From contig NZ_AP018786.1 in the NCBI RefSeq assembly GCF_003609995.1, positions 1,374,001 to 1,438,000 on the forward strand: a stretch of 64,000 nt of DNA, given 5' to 3'. The DNA is from Sutterella megalosphaeroides. Lineage in GTDB: Bacteria; Pseudomonadota; Gammaproteobacteria; Burkholderiales; Burkholderiaceae_F. This document shows positions 42,156-51,410 of this stretch, one piece after another (within the stretch, counting starts at the first letter, position 1; each line of letters begins with the position of its first letter). The position numbers and the translations under genes were made by a program. Under the pieces are notes generated by a model. It saw nothing but the letters and a program-made list of their open reading frames with translations, did no database searches and had not been told where the DNA came from.

Positions 42156-43033
42156 CATACGAATACATGGAATTGACCCGGCAGGTCGCAACAAGCCACT
42201 GGGGGTGGACGATCGCCTTCTTCCTCTGGTTCGTGGGCCTCTCGGGGATGAGCTTGACGGTGAACTACTGGCTGAAGTCGCGCCGGCTCCACTACCTCTC
42301 GACGGTGGCGGCGCTCGCGGGGACGCTTCTGGTGGTCTCGCACTTGGCGCGCATGCTGAACCTTCCGATGGCGGCGCTCAATGCGCTCCTTGAATGGAAG
42401 TTCAACTTCACGAGCTGGATGTTCATCGGGATCTGCATCCTGGCGGTCCTTTGCATCGTCACGGTCGTGCAGGCTTGGGTGATGTGGAGCGCCGAAAAGG
42501 CGGGGGCGACGACGTCCGCGGCCGAAACGAAGGGGATGTTCCTCTTCGACGCGGTCCTCGGGGTGGCGGCGACCGCTTATTCCGGGTTCCTTCTCACGCA
42601 GGCCGTGGGTGTTCCCCTCTGGACGACGGGCGCTTTGCCGATCCTCTGGATCTTCTCGGGCCTTGCCTGCGCCCTCGGCACGGTTGAAGTCATGACCGCC
42701 ACGCGCAGCCTTGAAGGGGGTGAACGCACGTGGGTGCCGACGGCCGCGACGATCGTGCACCTCGGCGAAGCGTTCGTGCTCTTCGCTTTCGTGCACGTCG
42801 CCTTCCAGGGGACGCCGGGCGCGATGGCGGGGGCCCAGAGCCTCGTTTCGGGCGATGCCTCGACCCTCTTCTGGGCGGGTGCGGTCGGTCTCGGGATCGT
42901 GGTTCCGCTCCTGCTCTCGCTCGTAAAGAACCACACGATGGCGCTCGTGGGCGGCCTCTGCGGGATCCTCGGGGCGTTGGCGCTGCGCGCATCGGTCCTC
43001 TTTGCGGGGTACTTCGAGCCGATCCTCTTCTGA
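42152..43033 (+). CDS. NrfD/PsrC-like membrane anchor subunit
   Basis: 293 residues with about eight hydrophobic helices, starting HWGWTIAFFLWFVGLSGMSL. ARMLNLPMAALNALLEWKFN and FTSWMFIGICILAVLCIV are typical of NrfD-type quinol-interacting proteins, and GALPILWIFSGLACALGTVE follows. It lacks haem and would exchange electrons with the quinone pool in the inner membrane. ATG 42152 overlaps the Fe-S subunit stop, indicating translational coupling. With genes 38942 and 41568 it completes an A-B-C respiratory complex. Confidence 0.88.
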   Translation: MTYEYMELTRQVATSHWGWTIAFFLWFVGLSGMSLTVNYWLKSRRLHYLSTVAALAGTLLVVSHLARMLNLPMAALNALLEWKFNFTSWMFIGICILAVLCIVTVVQAWVMWSAEKAGATTSAAETKGMFLFDAVLGVAATAYSGFLLTQAVGVPLWTTGALPILWIFSGLACALGTVEVMTATRSLEGGERTWVPTAATIVHLGEAFVLFAFVHVAFQGTPGAMAGAQSLVSGDASTLFWAGAVGLGIVVPLLLSLVKNHTMALVGGLCGILGALALRASVLFAGYFEPILF

Positions 43034-43396
43034 TTGATCAACTTTTCGCTCGGTTCGCTCGGTTGTCGCCTCGTCTCCTCCGGACGCAATCGAGCGCAAC
43101 CGGCCGCAATCGACCGGTCCCTTGAGGACGGAGAGCGATGGAAAACAAGGACAAGGAGGAAATGAAGGGGAAGAAGCCGCTCCGGTCGAAAGACCGGGGC
43201 GGTTTTTTATCGGCGTCCGTACCGCATTTTTGTTCGCTTTCGCGAGGCGTGTCGCGCCGCGCGAAGCGTAGAATCGATTTTTTGCGGCACGCGAACCGTG
43301 CGGGCAAGCTCCCCCGACTTTCCCTGTAGCGATACCGCGTTCGTGCGCCCGCCCATCTCTCGAAAATCCCAAACAACGTCAAGAAGGAACACTCCC
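43034..43396. other. Intergenic stretch with terminator
   Basis: About 360 bases. Apart from the terminator at 43176 and the AGAAGGAAC ribosome-binding site of the next gene, nothing is recognised. Confidence 0.35.
43176..43208 (+). terminator. Terminator of the PsrABC-like operon
   Basis: CCGCTCCGGTC pairs with GACCGGGGCGG (GAAA loop, one wobble), followed by six T residues. Confidence 0.85.
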
Positions 43397-44434
43397 ATGC
43401 TTCGATTCGCGTGCGACTACCAGGAAGGTGCCATTCCCGAAATCATCGAACGTCTCACCGCCACCAATCTCGAGTCGACGCCGGGTTACGGCAAGGACGA
43501 CTACTGCGAAGAAGCCCGCCGCCTCATTCGCGAAGCCTGCGGCGCTCCGGATGCGGCCGTGCACTTCTTCGTGGGCGGCACCCAGACGAATTCGATCGTG
43601 ATCCACGCCATGCTCGCCGAATACCAGGGCGTGATCTCGCCCGCCTCGGGCCACGTCACCGGCCACGAAGCGGGTGCCGTCGAGTCGAAGGGCCACAAGG
43701 TGCTCGTCGTGCCGCAGAAGGACGGGAAGATTTCGGGCGAATCCGTGCGCGCGTGCATGCGCGCTTACCTTGCGGACGACAGCCGCGAGCATGCCGTCGA
43801 ACCTGGCCTCGTCTACATCTCCCACCCGACCGAACACGGAACACTCTACACAAAGGCCGAACTCGAATCGATCCGCGAAGCGTGCGACGAATACGGGCTG
43901 CCGCTTTTCCTCGACGGTGCGCGTTTGGGCTATGGCCTCGCGGCCGAAGGCACCGACGTGACGCTCGCCGACATTGCCGCCCTTACGGACGTCTTCTACA
44001 TCGGCGGCACGAAGTGCGGCGCGCTCTTCGGCGAAGCGGTTGTGATTCGCGATCCGAAGCGCCTGCCGCGGTTCTTCACGACGATGAAGCAAAACGGGGC
44101 GGTGCTCGCGAAGGGCCGTCTCCTGGGGCTTCAGTTCGCGACCCTCATGGAAAACGGCACCTACGAGCGCGTGTGCGGTCACGGGGTGCGTCTTGCGCAG
44201 AAGTTGAAGCAGGCCCTTGTCGAAACCGGTCACACGCTCTTTATCGACACTCCGACCAACCAGATCTTCGTCTACCTCTCCGCCGAAGAAGAAAAGACCC
44301 TCTCGAAGGACTTCTCCTTTGCAGTCTGGAACCGCGACGAGAACGGTCGCGCGCTCTGCCGCTTCGTCACCTCCTGGGCGACGACGGAAGAGGCGATCGA
44401 CACGTTGATTGCGGCATTGAAGAAAGGCTGCTGA
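43397..44434 (+). CDS. Threonine aldolase-family PLP enzyme (low-specificity type)
   Basis: 345 residues from ATG 43397 with AGAAGGAAC upstream. Fold-type I beta-eliminating lyase: FFVGGTQTNSIVIHAML, GHVTGHEAGAVESKGHKV, FLDGARLGYGLAA (Asp holding the pyridine N) and YIGGTKCGALFGEAVV (Schiff-base Lys). It would split L-threonine or L-allo-threonine to glycine and acetaldehyde, although some members act on other beta-hydroxy amino acids. Cytosolic, monocistronic. The N-terminus MLRFACDYQEGAIPEIIERL is like LtaE relatives of anaerobic gut bacteria. Confidence 0.88.
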   Translation: MLRFACDYQEGAIPEIIERLTATNLESTPGYGKDDYCEEARRLIREACGAPDAAVHFFVGGTQTNSIVIHAMLAEYQGVISPASGHVTGHEAGAVESKGHKVLVVPQKDGKISGESVRACMRAYLADDSREHAVEPGLVYISHPTEHGTLYTKAELESIREACDEYGLPLFLDGARLGYGLAAEGTDVTLADIAALTDVFYIGGTKCGALFGEAVVIRDPKRLPRFFTTMKQNGAVLAKGRLLGLQFATLMENGTYERVCGHGVRLAQKLKQALVETGHTLFIDTPTNQIFVYLSAEEEKTLSKDFSFAVWNRDENGRALCRFVTSWATTEEAIDTLIAALKKGC

Positions 44435-44514
44435 GCGGCCTTCCTGCGCCTTTGAGCGCCTCTCTGCGGATCCTTCCGTCCTCCGAGGTGCCGAAGGATC
44501 GAGACGCCGAATAC

Positions 44515-44553
44515 GAAAAGCCCCGCGAGGTTTGCGCCCGCAGGGCTTTTCTT
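44515..44553. terminator. Bidirectional terminator, aldolase / bioD
   Basis: GAAAAGCCC pairs with GGGCTTTTC across a 19-base loop, between two convergent genes. Confidence 0.7.
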
Positions 44554-44614
44554 GATCGGTGCGGGTCGGCTCGACTCGACTCGACCGATAGGGAGTCCTT
44601 CGGTTCAAGCCGCC

Positions 44615-45364
44615 TCAGTCCGCAAGCGCTTCGGGCTCGAACTTCGGTACGGTGAGGATCCGTGCTTCGGGGAAGTGCTCCCGCACGTAGTCGGTGATGA
44701 AACGCTCGTTGTCGCTTGCGATCGGTTCGACGTCGCCCGGCCAGGCGTTGATGAGAAGCGCTTCGAGCGGTATGCCGCGACGCTCCACGGCTTCGAGCGC
44801 CAAGAGCGTGTGGTTGATGCTCCCGAGCTTCGTATTCGTGACAAAGAGCAGCGGAAGGCCGCTTTTTTGAAGCCAGTCGATCGTAAGGTGCCGACGGGTA
44901 AGCGGAACCATGAGGCCGCCCGCGCCTTCCAAAAGCACTTCGTCGTACGTTTGAAGGAGTTCGCGGGACGCCTCCGCAATGCGCCCGAAGTCGATCGCAA
45001 CGCCCGCAACTTCCGCCGCCAGGTGCGGGGAGGCGGGAAGCGGCAGGACGACGGGAGCGGTCGTTCCCGCTCGATCCTCGGGGGTTTCGTCAATCCCCAT
45101 GATGCGACGGTGGAGCCGCACGTCAATCGACCCGCCGACCGCACCCGTCTGAATGAACTTTTGCGTCGTTACGCGCACGCCCGAGCGCAGCCGCTCGCGG
45201 GCGTAAAAGCCCGTCGCCACGCTTTTCCCCGCGTCCGTGTCGATCCCGCTCACAAAAAGAAGCTGTTTTCCTTCGGAGAGCCGGAAGGGGAGACCGTCGA
45301 AAACGGGGTCGCATTTGGGGGCGCGTTCCGGATCAAGTTCGGGAATAGAGGCAGAAGAAGGCAT
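44615..45364 (-). CDS. bioD: Dethiobiotin synthetase
   Basis: 249 residues from ATG 45364. The P-loop is VSGIDTDAGKSVATGF (BioD has GTDTxxGKT; here a Ser follows the Lys). TTQKFIQTGAV gives the Lys that carboxylates diaminopelargonate, and YDEVLLEGAGGLMVPL is the third motif. An N-terminal ~35 residues are extra. It catalyses ATP-dependent ureido ring closure in biotin synthesis. It is separated by about 6 kb from bioC, bioF and bioA, unlike many bio operons, and lies between the aldolase and TorD-like genes. Confidence 0.88.
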   Translation of the reverse strand: MPSSASIPELDPERAPKCDPVFDGLPFRLSEGKQLLFVSGIDTDAGKSVATGFYARERLRSGVRVTTQKFIQTGAVGGSIDVRLHRRIMGIDETPEDRAGTTAPVVLPLPASPHLAAEVAGVAIDFGRIAEASRELLQTYDEVLLEGAGGLMVPLTRRHLTIDWLQKSGLPLLFVTNTKLGSINHTLLALEAVERRGIPLEALLINAWPGDVEPIASDNERFITDYVREHFPEARILTVPKFEPEALAD

Positions 45365-45577
45365 GATTGTTCGGTCGGTATACGGGAATATCCCGAGGCG
45401 GCTCGGGACATTCCCAAAGCGCCGCAGGGCTTGTGAGGAGTAGGATGAGTAAGGAGAGTCGGGTTGCTGCACCCGAGCGCGGCGACCCCTGAGAGGATGC
45501 TCGAACGAGAGCTCTCCCGGTCCGCGAATTCGCAGGTCCGAAGCCGCGGGAAAAACGGAAAACAAGAGGATAACACT

Positions 45578-46144
45578 ATGACCAGCGCGCAGTCCGAGCC
45601 GACGGCTCCCGACCGATCCGGTGCTCCGACGCCTTTCGTCGAGCTTTTCAACACGTTCGCGGTGCTTTGGCTCAAGCCCGAAACCGAAGGAGCGGTCGAG
45701 GGACTCGAGCGCCTCGTCGACGTGCTCGGACTGAAGCCTCCGTTTCCGCTGAGTTCCGCGGAACTTCAAAAGGAATACGCGCGGCTCTTTTTGGGCGTGG
45801 CTCCGGAGACCGTGTCCCTCTGCGAGAGCGCCTGGACGAGTCCCCTGCGGCTCGTCTGTCAGGAAGCGCAGTTCGAGTGCCGTCGTGCCTATGCGGCAGC
45901 GGGCCTTGCGGTCCCGCCCGACTCGGGCATTCCCGACGACCACCTCGGCATGACGGCCGCGTTCCTCGCGGTCTCGATCGAAAAGGGCGCCTGGGGTGCG
46001 GCGCGCGCCTTCGCGGCGAATCACCCCGCGAAATGGGTGCCCGCTGTCGCGGCACAGCTCGCGAAGCGCCCCGATGCGCGGATCTACCGCACGGTGGCGG
46101 AGGGGTTCCTCAAGACGCTTGATCGGCTGCAGGACGAACGCTGA
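45578..46144 (+). CDS. TorD/DmsD-family molybdoenzyme chaperone
   Basis: 188 residues from ATG 45578 with AGAGGA upstream. All-helical TorD-like protein: LFNTFAVLWLKPETEGAVEG, then YARLFLGVAPETVSLCESAW (the family's Y-x-x-L-F/F motif), and PPDSGIPDDHLGMTAAFLAV (P-D-H motif). These chaperones bind the Tat signal and apo-form of a molybdenum subunit to allow cofactor loading before export. It converges on the anchorless molybdoenzyme genes (46312-49173), its likely client, although the PsrA-like protein at 38942 is also a candidate. Cytosolic. Confidence 0.82.
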   Translation: MTSAQSEPTAPDRSGAPTPFVELFNTFAVLWLKPETEGAVEGLERLVDVLGLKPPFPLSSAELQKEYARLFLGVAPETVSLCESAWTSPLRLVCQEAQFECRRAYAAAGLAVPPDSGIPDDHLGMTAAFLAVSIEKGAWGAARAFAANHPAKWVPAVAAQLAKRPDARIYRTVAEGFLKTLDRLQDER

Positions 46145-46259
46145 GGGCCGCAAGCGTAGGGCGCCGTGAGTGCGCTTTGTGAGGCTTTGAAAGGTTCTTG
46201 AGGCCGGGAGCTCAACGGACAGTGTTTCGAGAAAGCTCCGATCAACAGAGTAAGAACAA

Positions 46260-46287
46260 GAAAACCCCGCACGAGCGGGGTTTTCCT
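46260..46287. terminator. Bidirectional terminator, torD-like / Fe-S gene
   Basis: GAAAACCCCGC pairs perfectly with GCGGGGTTTTC (ACGA loop) between convergent genes. Confidence 0.85.
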
Positions 46288-46311
46288 TCCAGACCGTTCG
46301 CGGCCGATGCA

Positions 46312-46947
46312 TCAGACCTTGGGTTCGAACGTCTCGACTTCCATGTGCTTGGCGATGTAGCGGATCTTAGGTTCGGTTCCCGCGGCGGCGTTCATGGGGC
46401 GAGCCTTCGCGATCAGGGCCTTTGCGGCCTCGGTCGGGTTCTCGTAGTCGACGAAGGTGAGGGCGCCGATCCCGCACACTTCGACGCAGGCGGGGATACC
46501 GCCCTTTGACGTCCGATGCGTGCAGAGCGTGCAGTGCTCGGCTTTGCCTGCCGGGTGGTGCTGCCAGGCTTCAAGCGGGCGCTCCGCGAGCGGCACCTTG
46601 TCGCCGAAGTAGCTCGTGCGGCCTTCGGTGTTGAATTGCGGCGCGCCGTAGGGGCAGGCCGAGAGGCACATCTTGCAGCCGATGCACTTTTTCGCGTCGA
46701 CGAGAACTTCGCCTGCGGGGCCCTTGGAAATCGCTTTCGCGGGGCAAACCTTCATGCACGCGGGATTGTCGCAGTGCATGCAGGAAACGCGGAAGTAGTT
46801 GACGACGTTCGCGGCGACGTTTTCGCTCCGGTGCACGCGCTCGTAAAAGATCCCGGGCGCGACCTGATTTTCCTCTTTGCAGGCGATCGCGCAGGCGTGG
46901 CAGCCCACACACTTGTCGATGTCGACGATGATGCCGAATTTGCTCAT
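46312..46947 (-). CDS. 4x[4Fe-4S] electron-transfer subunit of a molybdoenzyme (DmsB/ArrB-like)
   Basis: 211 residues with GGGAGGG upstream. DIDKCVGCHACAIACKEEN is the first motif, CMHCDNPACMKVCPAKAI the second, KKCIGCKMCLSACPYGAPQ the third, and CTLCTHRTSKGGIPACVEVC the fourth. It receives or delivers electrons for the catalytic subunit encoded just upstream (12 bases apart). No NrfD- or DmsC-like anchor follows; the next gene converges from the other strand. It has no signal peptide, so it would be exported with its Tat-tagged partner. Confidence 0.9.
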   Translation of the reverse strand: MSKFGIIVDIDKCVGCHACAIACKEENQVAPGIFYERVHRSENVAANVVNYFRVSCMHCDNPACMKVCPAKAISKGPAGEVLVDAKKCIGCKMCLSACPYGAPQFNTEGRTSYFGDKVPLAERPLEAWQHHPAGKAEHCTLCTHRTSKGGIPACVEVCGIGALTFVDYENPTEAAKALIAKARPMNAAAGTEPKIRYIAKHMEVETFEPKV

Positions 46948-46959
46948 GATTCCCTCCCG

Positions 46960-49173
46960 TCAGGCCTTCGTGATTTCAACGCAGACATCGTTGAAGGCGG
47001 GATAGCCCGAAATCGGGTCCCAGTTCTTGCGCGGAATGAGGACCTGCGTTTCCTGGTCACCCCTCCACCCGTACTGTGCGTCGACGATGCCTTCGCGCGC
47101 GAGAATCGTGACGCGCGCCACGGCGCGGACCTTCCCCTCGTAGTAGGGCGACGTGATCCAGATGCGGTCTCCTTCGCGAATGCCGCGACGTTCGGCATCC
47201 TTCGGATGGATGTTGACCGTCGACTCGGGCTCGATTTCAAGGAGATACGGCTGGTCCGAACGGGTCTTCGAATGCGTGATGTAGGCGCGGCGCGTGCCGT
47301 TCACGAGCTTCAGCGGCCACTTCGCGTCGGGCTGCGGCGCGGGGACGTACTCGGGCAACCCCGGGAAGCCGTGCTTCGCCTGCACGGTCGAGACGAGTTC
47401 GATCTTGCCCGTGGGCGTGCGGAAACCGGGCTTGCCGTCGTAGCGGAGCGTTCCCTTCGCGTACTTTTCCGTATCTTGCGGCGGGAACCATTCGCAGACC
47501 TTGACGGCGGGAAGCATCTTTTGCCGCTCCGCGTAGTTCGTGCCCCAGCCCTTCAGGATCGAGTCGCACGCCTTCACGGGGTCGCCGCCGAAGAAGAGCT
47601 CTTCGCCGCAGAGGACCGAGCCGATCGTGAGCGCGATCTTCCAGTCTTCCCACGCTTCGCCGAGGGGCTTCACCGGGGTGCGGACCGACACCGCACGGCC
47701 GTGAACGCCGAAGGGCGCGTAGCGCTCGAAGTTCATGGCGGCGGGGAGCACGAGGTCCATGTCGTGGTGCGTCTCGTCGCGGTAGAAGTAGTCGGTCGCA
47801 AAGGAGAATTCGAGGTTCCGGACCGCTTCCTGGTATTCGGCGGGCGAGGGCCAGATGAGGAGGTTCGCGCCCCAGCCGCAGAAGGCCTTGATGCGCCCGG
47901 CCTTCACCATTTCGGGAAGCATGTTCGGGCTGCACAAGACCTGCATTTCGTTCCAAACGGGCGCAAACTCGCGGTCGATGCGGATCTTCTTGTTTTCAGG
48001 CTGATTGAACCATTTCTGGTCGATGAAGCTGCGCGTGTAGCCTTCGTCCCAACGGAGGTAGTCTTCGGGCCAATTTTCAAAGCTCGAAGCGCCCGGAACG
48101 TCGACCCAGCCCGTGAGCGCCATCAGTAGCGACATCGCGCGCACGTTGTTGCAGCCGTTGTGCTGGTGCGGGATCGACTGACCGGGGAGCATCATCCCGG
48201 AGGGGCCGTCGGCGAACATGCGCGCGGCTTCAACGACGAGCTCCGCTTTGACGCCCGTTTCCTTTTCGACGTATTCGGGCGTGAAGGTTTCGCTGTATTT
48301 GACGACCTCTTCGTAGCCCGAGCACCACTTGTCAACAAAGGGTTTGTTGACAAGCCCCTCTTTGACGAGGACGCGAATCATGCCCCAGGCAAGCGCCCCG
48401 TCCGTGCCCGGACGCAACTGCAGATGAATGTCCGCCTGTTCGGCGACCTTCGTGCGGCGCGGATCGACGACGATCAGCTTCATTCCGCGGGCCTTCTGTG
48501 CGAGCAATCCCTTGAAGAACCCGTGGGGCGACGCCCAGGCGCCGTTCTTGCCGACGATCATGAGGCACTTCGTCTTCGGGCTCGGGCCTCCTGCGATTTC
48601 CCAACCCCACGTGAGCTCCAGCGCGTGCACGTAGGCGAGGTTGCAGGCCGCGGAGCTTTCGCACGCGTAGTTGGGCGAACCGAAGTAGCGTGCGAGACGC
48701 ATGACGGGAGGGCGCGGCTCCTTCGGGTCGCCGCAGTAGAAGAGCACCTTGTCGGCGCCGTCCTTTTCCTTGATGCGGGTGAGGTTTTCCGCGATCGTGC
48801 GGATCGCTTCGTCCCAACCGATACGCACCCAACCCGGGTCTTTCGAGCCCTTCGGGTTCGTGCGCTTCATGGGGTAGAGCAGTCGATTCGGGTTGTAGAG
48901 GCGTTGAAGCGTAGAGAGCCCCTTCGAGCAGAGGAAGTGGTTCGGGTGCTCGCCCCAATTGTGAATCCGGATCACGGTGTTGCCGCGCACGTCGTATTTG
49001 ACGCCGCACATCGGCATGTGGTTGCACGAGTCGCAGATGCTGTAGCCCGTCCATTCGGGCTCGGTCGATTCCGCAGCCGAAACCGACGGCACGAAGAGCG
49101 ATTCGGCAAAGCCCGCACCCGCCGCGGCGCCGACTCCCGTCAAGAAGGATCGGCGAGAAAGGTTCGTACTCAT
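46960..49173 (-). CDS. Tat-exported molybdopterin oxidoreductase, catalytic subunit of a two-subunit enzyme
   Basis: 737 residues from ATG 49173 (GGAGG upstream). The Tat signal is LSRRSFLTGVGAAAGAGF, with Arg7-8. The [4Fe-4S] ligands are Cys47, 50, 56 and 82, spaced C-x2-C-x5-C-x25-C instead of the more common C-x2-C-x3-C. NYACESSAACNLAY places Cys177 at the Mo-ligand position of Cys-type enzymes. PGQSIPHQHNGCNNVRAMSL and RTPTGKIELVSTV belong to the MGD domains. With its Fe-S partner it forms an A-B pair without anchor, like arsenate reductase, transhydroxylase or catechol-dehydroxylase types. The true substrate is unknown. Confidence 0.88.
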   Translation of the reverse strand: MSTNLSRRSFLTGVGAAAGAGFAESLFVPSVSAAESTEPEWTGYSICDSCNHMPMCGVKYDVRGNTVIRIHNWGEHPNHFLCSKGLSTLQRLYNPNRLLYPMKRTNPKGSKDPGWVRIGWDEAIRTIAENLTRIKEKDGADKVLFYCGDPKEPRPPVMRLARYFGSPNYACESSAACNLAYVHALELTWGWEIAGGPSPKTKCLMIVGKNGAWASPHGFFKGLLAQKARGMKLIVVDPRRTKVAEQADIHLQLRPGTDGALAWGMIRVLVKEGLVNKPFVDKWCSGYEEVVKYSETFTPEYVEKETGVKAELVVEAARMFADGPSGMMLPGQSIPHQHNGCNNVRAMSLLMALTGWVDVPGASSFENWPEDYLRWDEGYTRSFIDQKWFNQPENKKIRIDREFAPVWNEMQVLCSPNMLPEMVKAGRIKAFCGWGANLLIWPSPAEYQEAVRNLEFSFATDYFYRDETHHDMDLVLPAAMNFERYAPFGVHGRAVSVRTPVKPLGEAWEDWKIALTIGSVLCGEELFFGGDPVKACDSILKGWGTNYAERQKMLPAVKVCEWFPPQDTEKYAKGTLRYDGKPGFRTPTGKIELVSTVQAKHGFPGLPEYVPAPQPDAKWPLKLVNGTRRAYITHSKTRSDQPYLLEIEPESTVNIHPKDAERRGIREGDRIWITSPYYEGKVRAVARVTILAREGIVDAQYGWRGDQETQVLIPRKNWDPISGYPAFNDVCVEITKA

Positions 49174-49594
49174 CTTGGAAACCTCCATATTCTCGGGGAT
49201 CGCACGCCGCCCGCTGAGCGATTCGCGGCGCGACGGTCCTTGGATCCATCATACGAAAGGAGTAGACACGGAAACCATTCGGGTTCCGTCCACGGTCGGG
49301 GCTCCGGAACGAGAAGCATTTCCGTCAACTTTTGAGCACGAAAAGCTCGAGTCCGTAAATAGCGGTAGAAAACACAACCGATATGCGTTTTCGGAATAGC
49401 GACGACGAATCCGGCCGGAGAAATCGGCGGGGAAAGAGGGAAAAACGGACGGGAACAGACGAAAAAAGGGCCGGAAGGCTTCCCTTCCGACCCAACACGT
49501 GGTTAAGACACGTGAAGAACGCGGTGCGTCAATGCGTCGCATGCGGCGAGGCGTCCGAGTTGCTTACCCCTTGATCGAACGCCTCGCCGAGGCA
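49174..49594. other. Intergenic stretch, molybdoenzyme promoter / FadL terminator
   Basis: About 420 bases with no gene. It contains the FadL terminator at 49461 and the promoter region of the molybdoenzyme operon; no FNR-like palindrome was recognised. Confidence 0.4.
49461..49493 (-). terminator. Terminator after the FadL-like gene
   Basis: GGGCCGGAAGG (49468-49478) pairs with CCTTCCGACCC (49483-49493), one mismatch. Read on the minus strand it is followed by six T residues. Confidence 0.82.
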
Positions 49595-50947
49595 TCAGAA
49601 CTTGTACTGAAGCTGCACGCCGAGGAGGTAGGCGTCGAGCTTGCGGAACTTGCCGACTTCGCGGCCGTCGGCGCCGTAGAGCGAACGTTCGTGCACGCCG
49701 TGGAGGTGCGCGAAGCCCACGTCGGCGATCATGTCTTCCGAAATCTTGTAGGACGAACCCACGGAGAACCACCAGCGGTCCGCGTCCGGAATGATGGCCG
49801 TACGGTATTCCTTCGTCGCGATCGGGGACGTTTCGTAGGCGACGCCGCCGCGCAGCGTCCAACGGTCGGTGATGCGCAGGTCCGCACCGATCGAGGTGAG
49901 GTAGGTGTCGCGCCAGTTGTTCTGGATCGTCGTCATCGTCGAGCCGTTCGAATCGATGTCGAGCTTTTCGAAGGACGACCAGTCGGTCCAGCGGAACGTA
50001 CCGTAGAGGCTGAGAAGCTCGTTCACGTCCCAAGCGACGGTCGCCATCGCCCAGGCGGGAGCCGACACCACGGCCGAGCCCGGGAGCTGGCCGTAGTTGC
50101 CAAGCTGACCGAGCAAGGCGGCAAGTTCGGAACTAGTCGTAATAGGACCACCAAGCTGAGGAGGAAGTTTATCGAGATTGGAATCTTCGGTCAGGTTGGC
50201 TTCGTCGATCGTCAGGTCGCCGTCCGCTTCGTGTTTGATCTTCGAACGGTACGAGAGACCGAAGCGGAGGTTTTCGAGGGGCGACCACATCATGCCCACG
50301 TTCCAGCCCCAGGCGATGCTGTCGGCGTCGATTTCGGAGCGAACGGACGAGGAACCGAACAATGCGGAGCCGCCCATCTGCTGGCCCTTGGCGGTATCGG
50401 CAAGGTAGGTCTTCTTCGTGAGGTCGGCGGAAGCGTACTGAACGGAGACGCCCGCGCCGAAGCTCAGCTTTTCGGACGCCTTCCAGGCGACGTTCGGGTT
50501 GAAGTCGAACGTGAGGATCTGAGCGGAGATGCCGTGATCGGCCTGCGACCAGTCGTCGCCGAATTCGGTACCCATGCCGAAGGGAACGGTCATCGCGAGA
50601 CCGACCCAGGTCGAGTCGTTGATCTGATGCAGGAGGTAGCCGTGGGGAATCGCCTGGCTCTTTTCACGACCGTTTTCGGTCGTGCCGTCGTTGCCCGCGT
50701 AGTCGAGATTGAGACCGATCCCGACGAAACCGGCCTGCAGAGTCGTGCCCTTGTGCAGCGTCATCGTCGCGGGGTTGTAGTAGACGCCCGAGATGTCGGT
50801 GCCGTCAACGCCGATACCGGCGTACGAACGGCCGAGACCGGCGACGGACTGTTCGGTGAGCATGAAACCCGCGGCGTAGGCCTGACCGGCGAGAGCGGAA
50901 GCGGCCGCAACGGCGACCGCGGCGAGCTTGAAGGTGGTGTTCTTCAC
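49595..50947 (-). CDS. FadL/OmpP1/TodX-family outer-membrane transport protein
   Basis: 450 residues from GTG 50947 with AGGAG five bases before it. The signal peptide is residues 1-25 (ending GQAYA). The mature N-terminus AGFMLTEQSVAGLGRSYAGI is the FadL plug segment, and SGVYYNPATMTLHKGT contains the conserved NPA motif. Alternating beta strands follow and the protein ends LQYKF, a C-terminal Phe signal for barrel insertion. It passes long-chain fatty acids or other hydrophobic compounds through the outer membrane. No fatty-acid degradation genes are adjacent. Codon bias suggests high expression. Confidence 0.9.
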   Translation of the reverse strand: MKNTTFKLAAVAVAAASALAGQAYAAGFMLTEQSVAGLGRSYAGIGVDGTDISGVYYNPATMTLHKGTTLQAGFVGIGLNLDYAGNDGTTENGREKSQAIPHGYLLHQINDSTWVGLAMTVPFGMGTEFGDDWSQADHGISAQILTFDFNPNVAWKASEKLSFGAGVSVQYASADLTKKTYLADTAKGQQMGGSALFGSSSVRSEIDADSIAWGWNVGMMWSPLENLRFGLSYRSKIKHEADGDLTIDEANLTEDSNLDKLPPQLGGPITTSSELAALLGQLGNYGQLPGSAVVSAPAWAMATVAWDVNELLSLYGTFRWTDWSSFEKLDIDSNGSTMTTIQNNWRDTYLTSIGADLRITDRWTLRGGVAYETSPIATKEYRTAIIPDADRWWFSVGSSYKISEDMIADVGFAHLHGVHERSLYGADGREVGKFRKLDAYLLGVQLQYKF

Positions 50948-51410
50948 GGTAACTCCTGTTCCTGTGTCTTCTGTGCGAGCCCCAAGGGGGTCGTGGAAAA
51001 AATCAGAAGCGCATTCTGCCCACGCGGTCGACGCGGAGAAACGTCAAAAATTGCGGGGAAACCCCTATATTTTTCGCTCCAAAGCGCCCGATTGTCTTCG
51101 GACGAGGTCCGAGGCGTCCGTTACGCCCTGAAAAAACGAAAAGTTTTCGGAGTGGCGAAAGGTACCGGCGGCAGGCTCCGGGGATCGAAACGGATGAACG
51201 GATGATGCGTGAAGATGGTATTCGTACGAGGAAACTCATCCGACGGGCGGCGTCGAAGGGACGCTGAAACAGCGCTCAAGACCTTGAAGCGAGCTTGAGA
51301 GGAAGACGAGGAGGACAATGGGGCTTCGGCACGCTCGCCGAGCGGCGTCGGAACGGGAGGACGAGATTCGAAGGAGGTGACTGAACGTGGCGACGCCTTC
51401 TTCGACGTCG
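50948..51410. other. Gene-free stretch upstream of the FadL-like gene
   Basis: About 460 bases. It must hold the promoter of the outer-membrane protein gene and the end of the biotin transcript; no clear terminator hairpin or operator was found. Confidence 0.35.
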
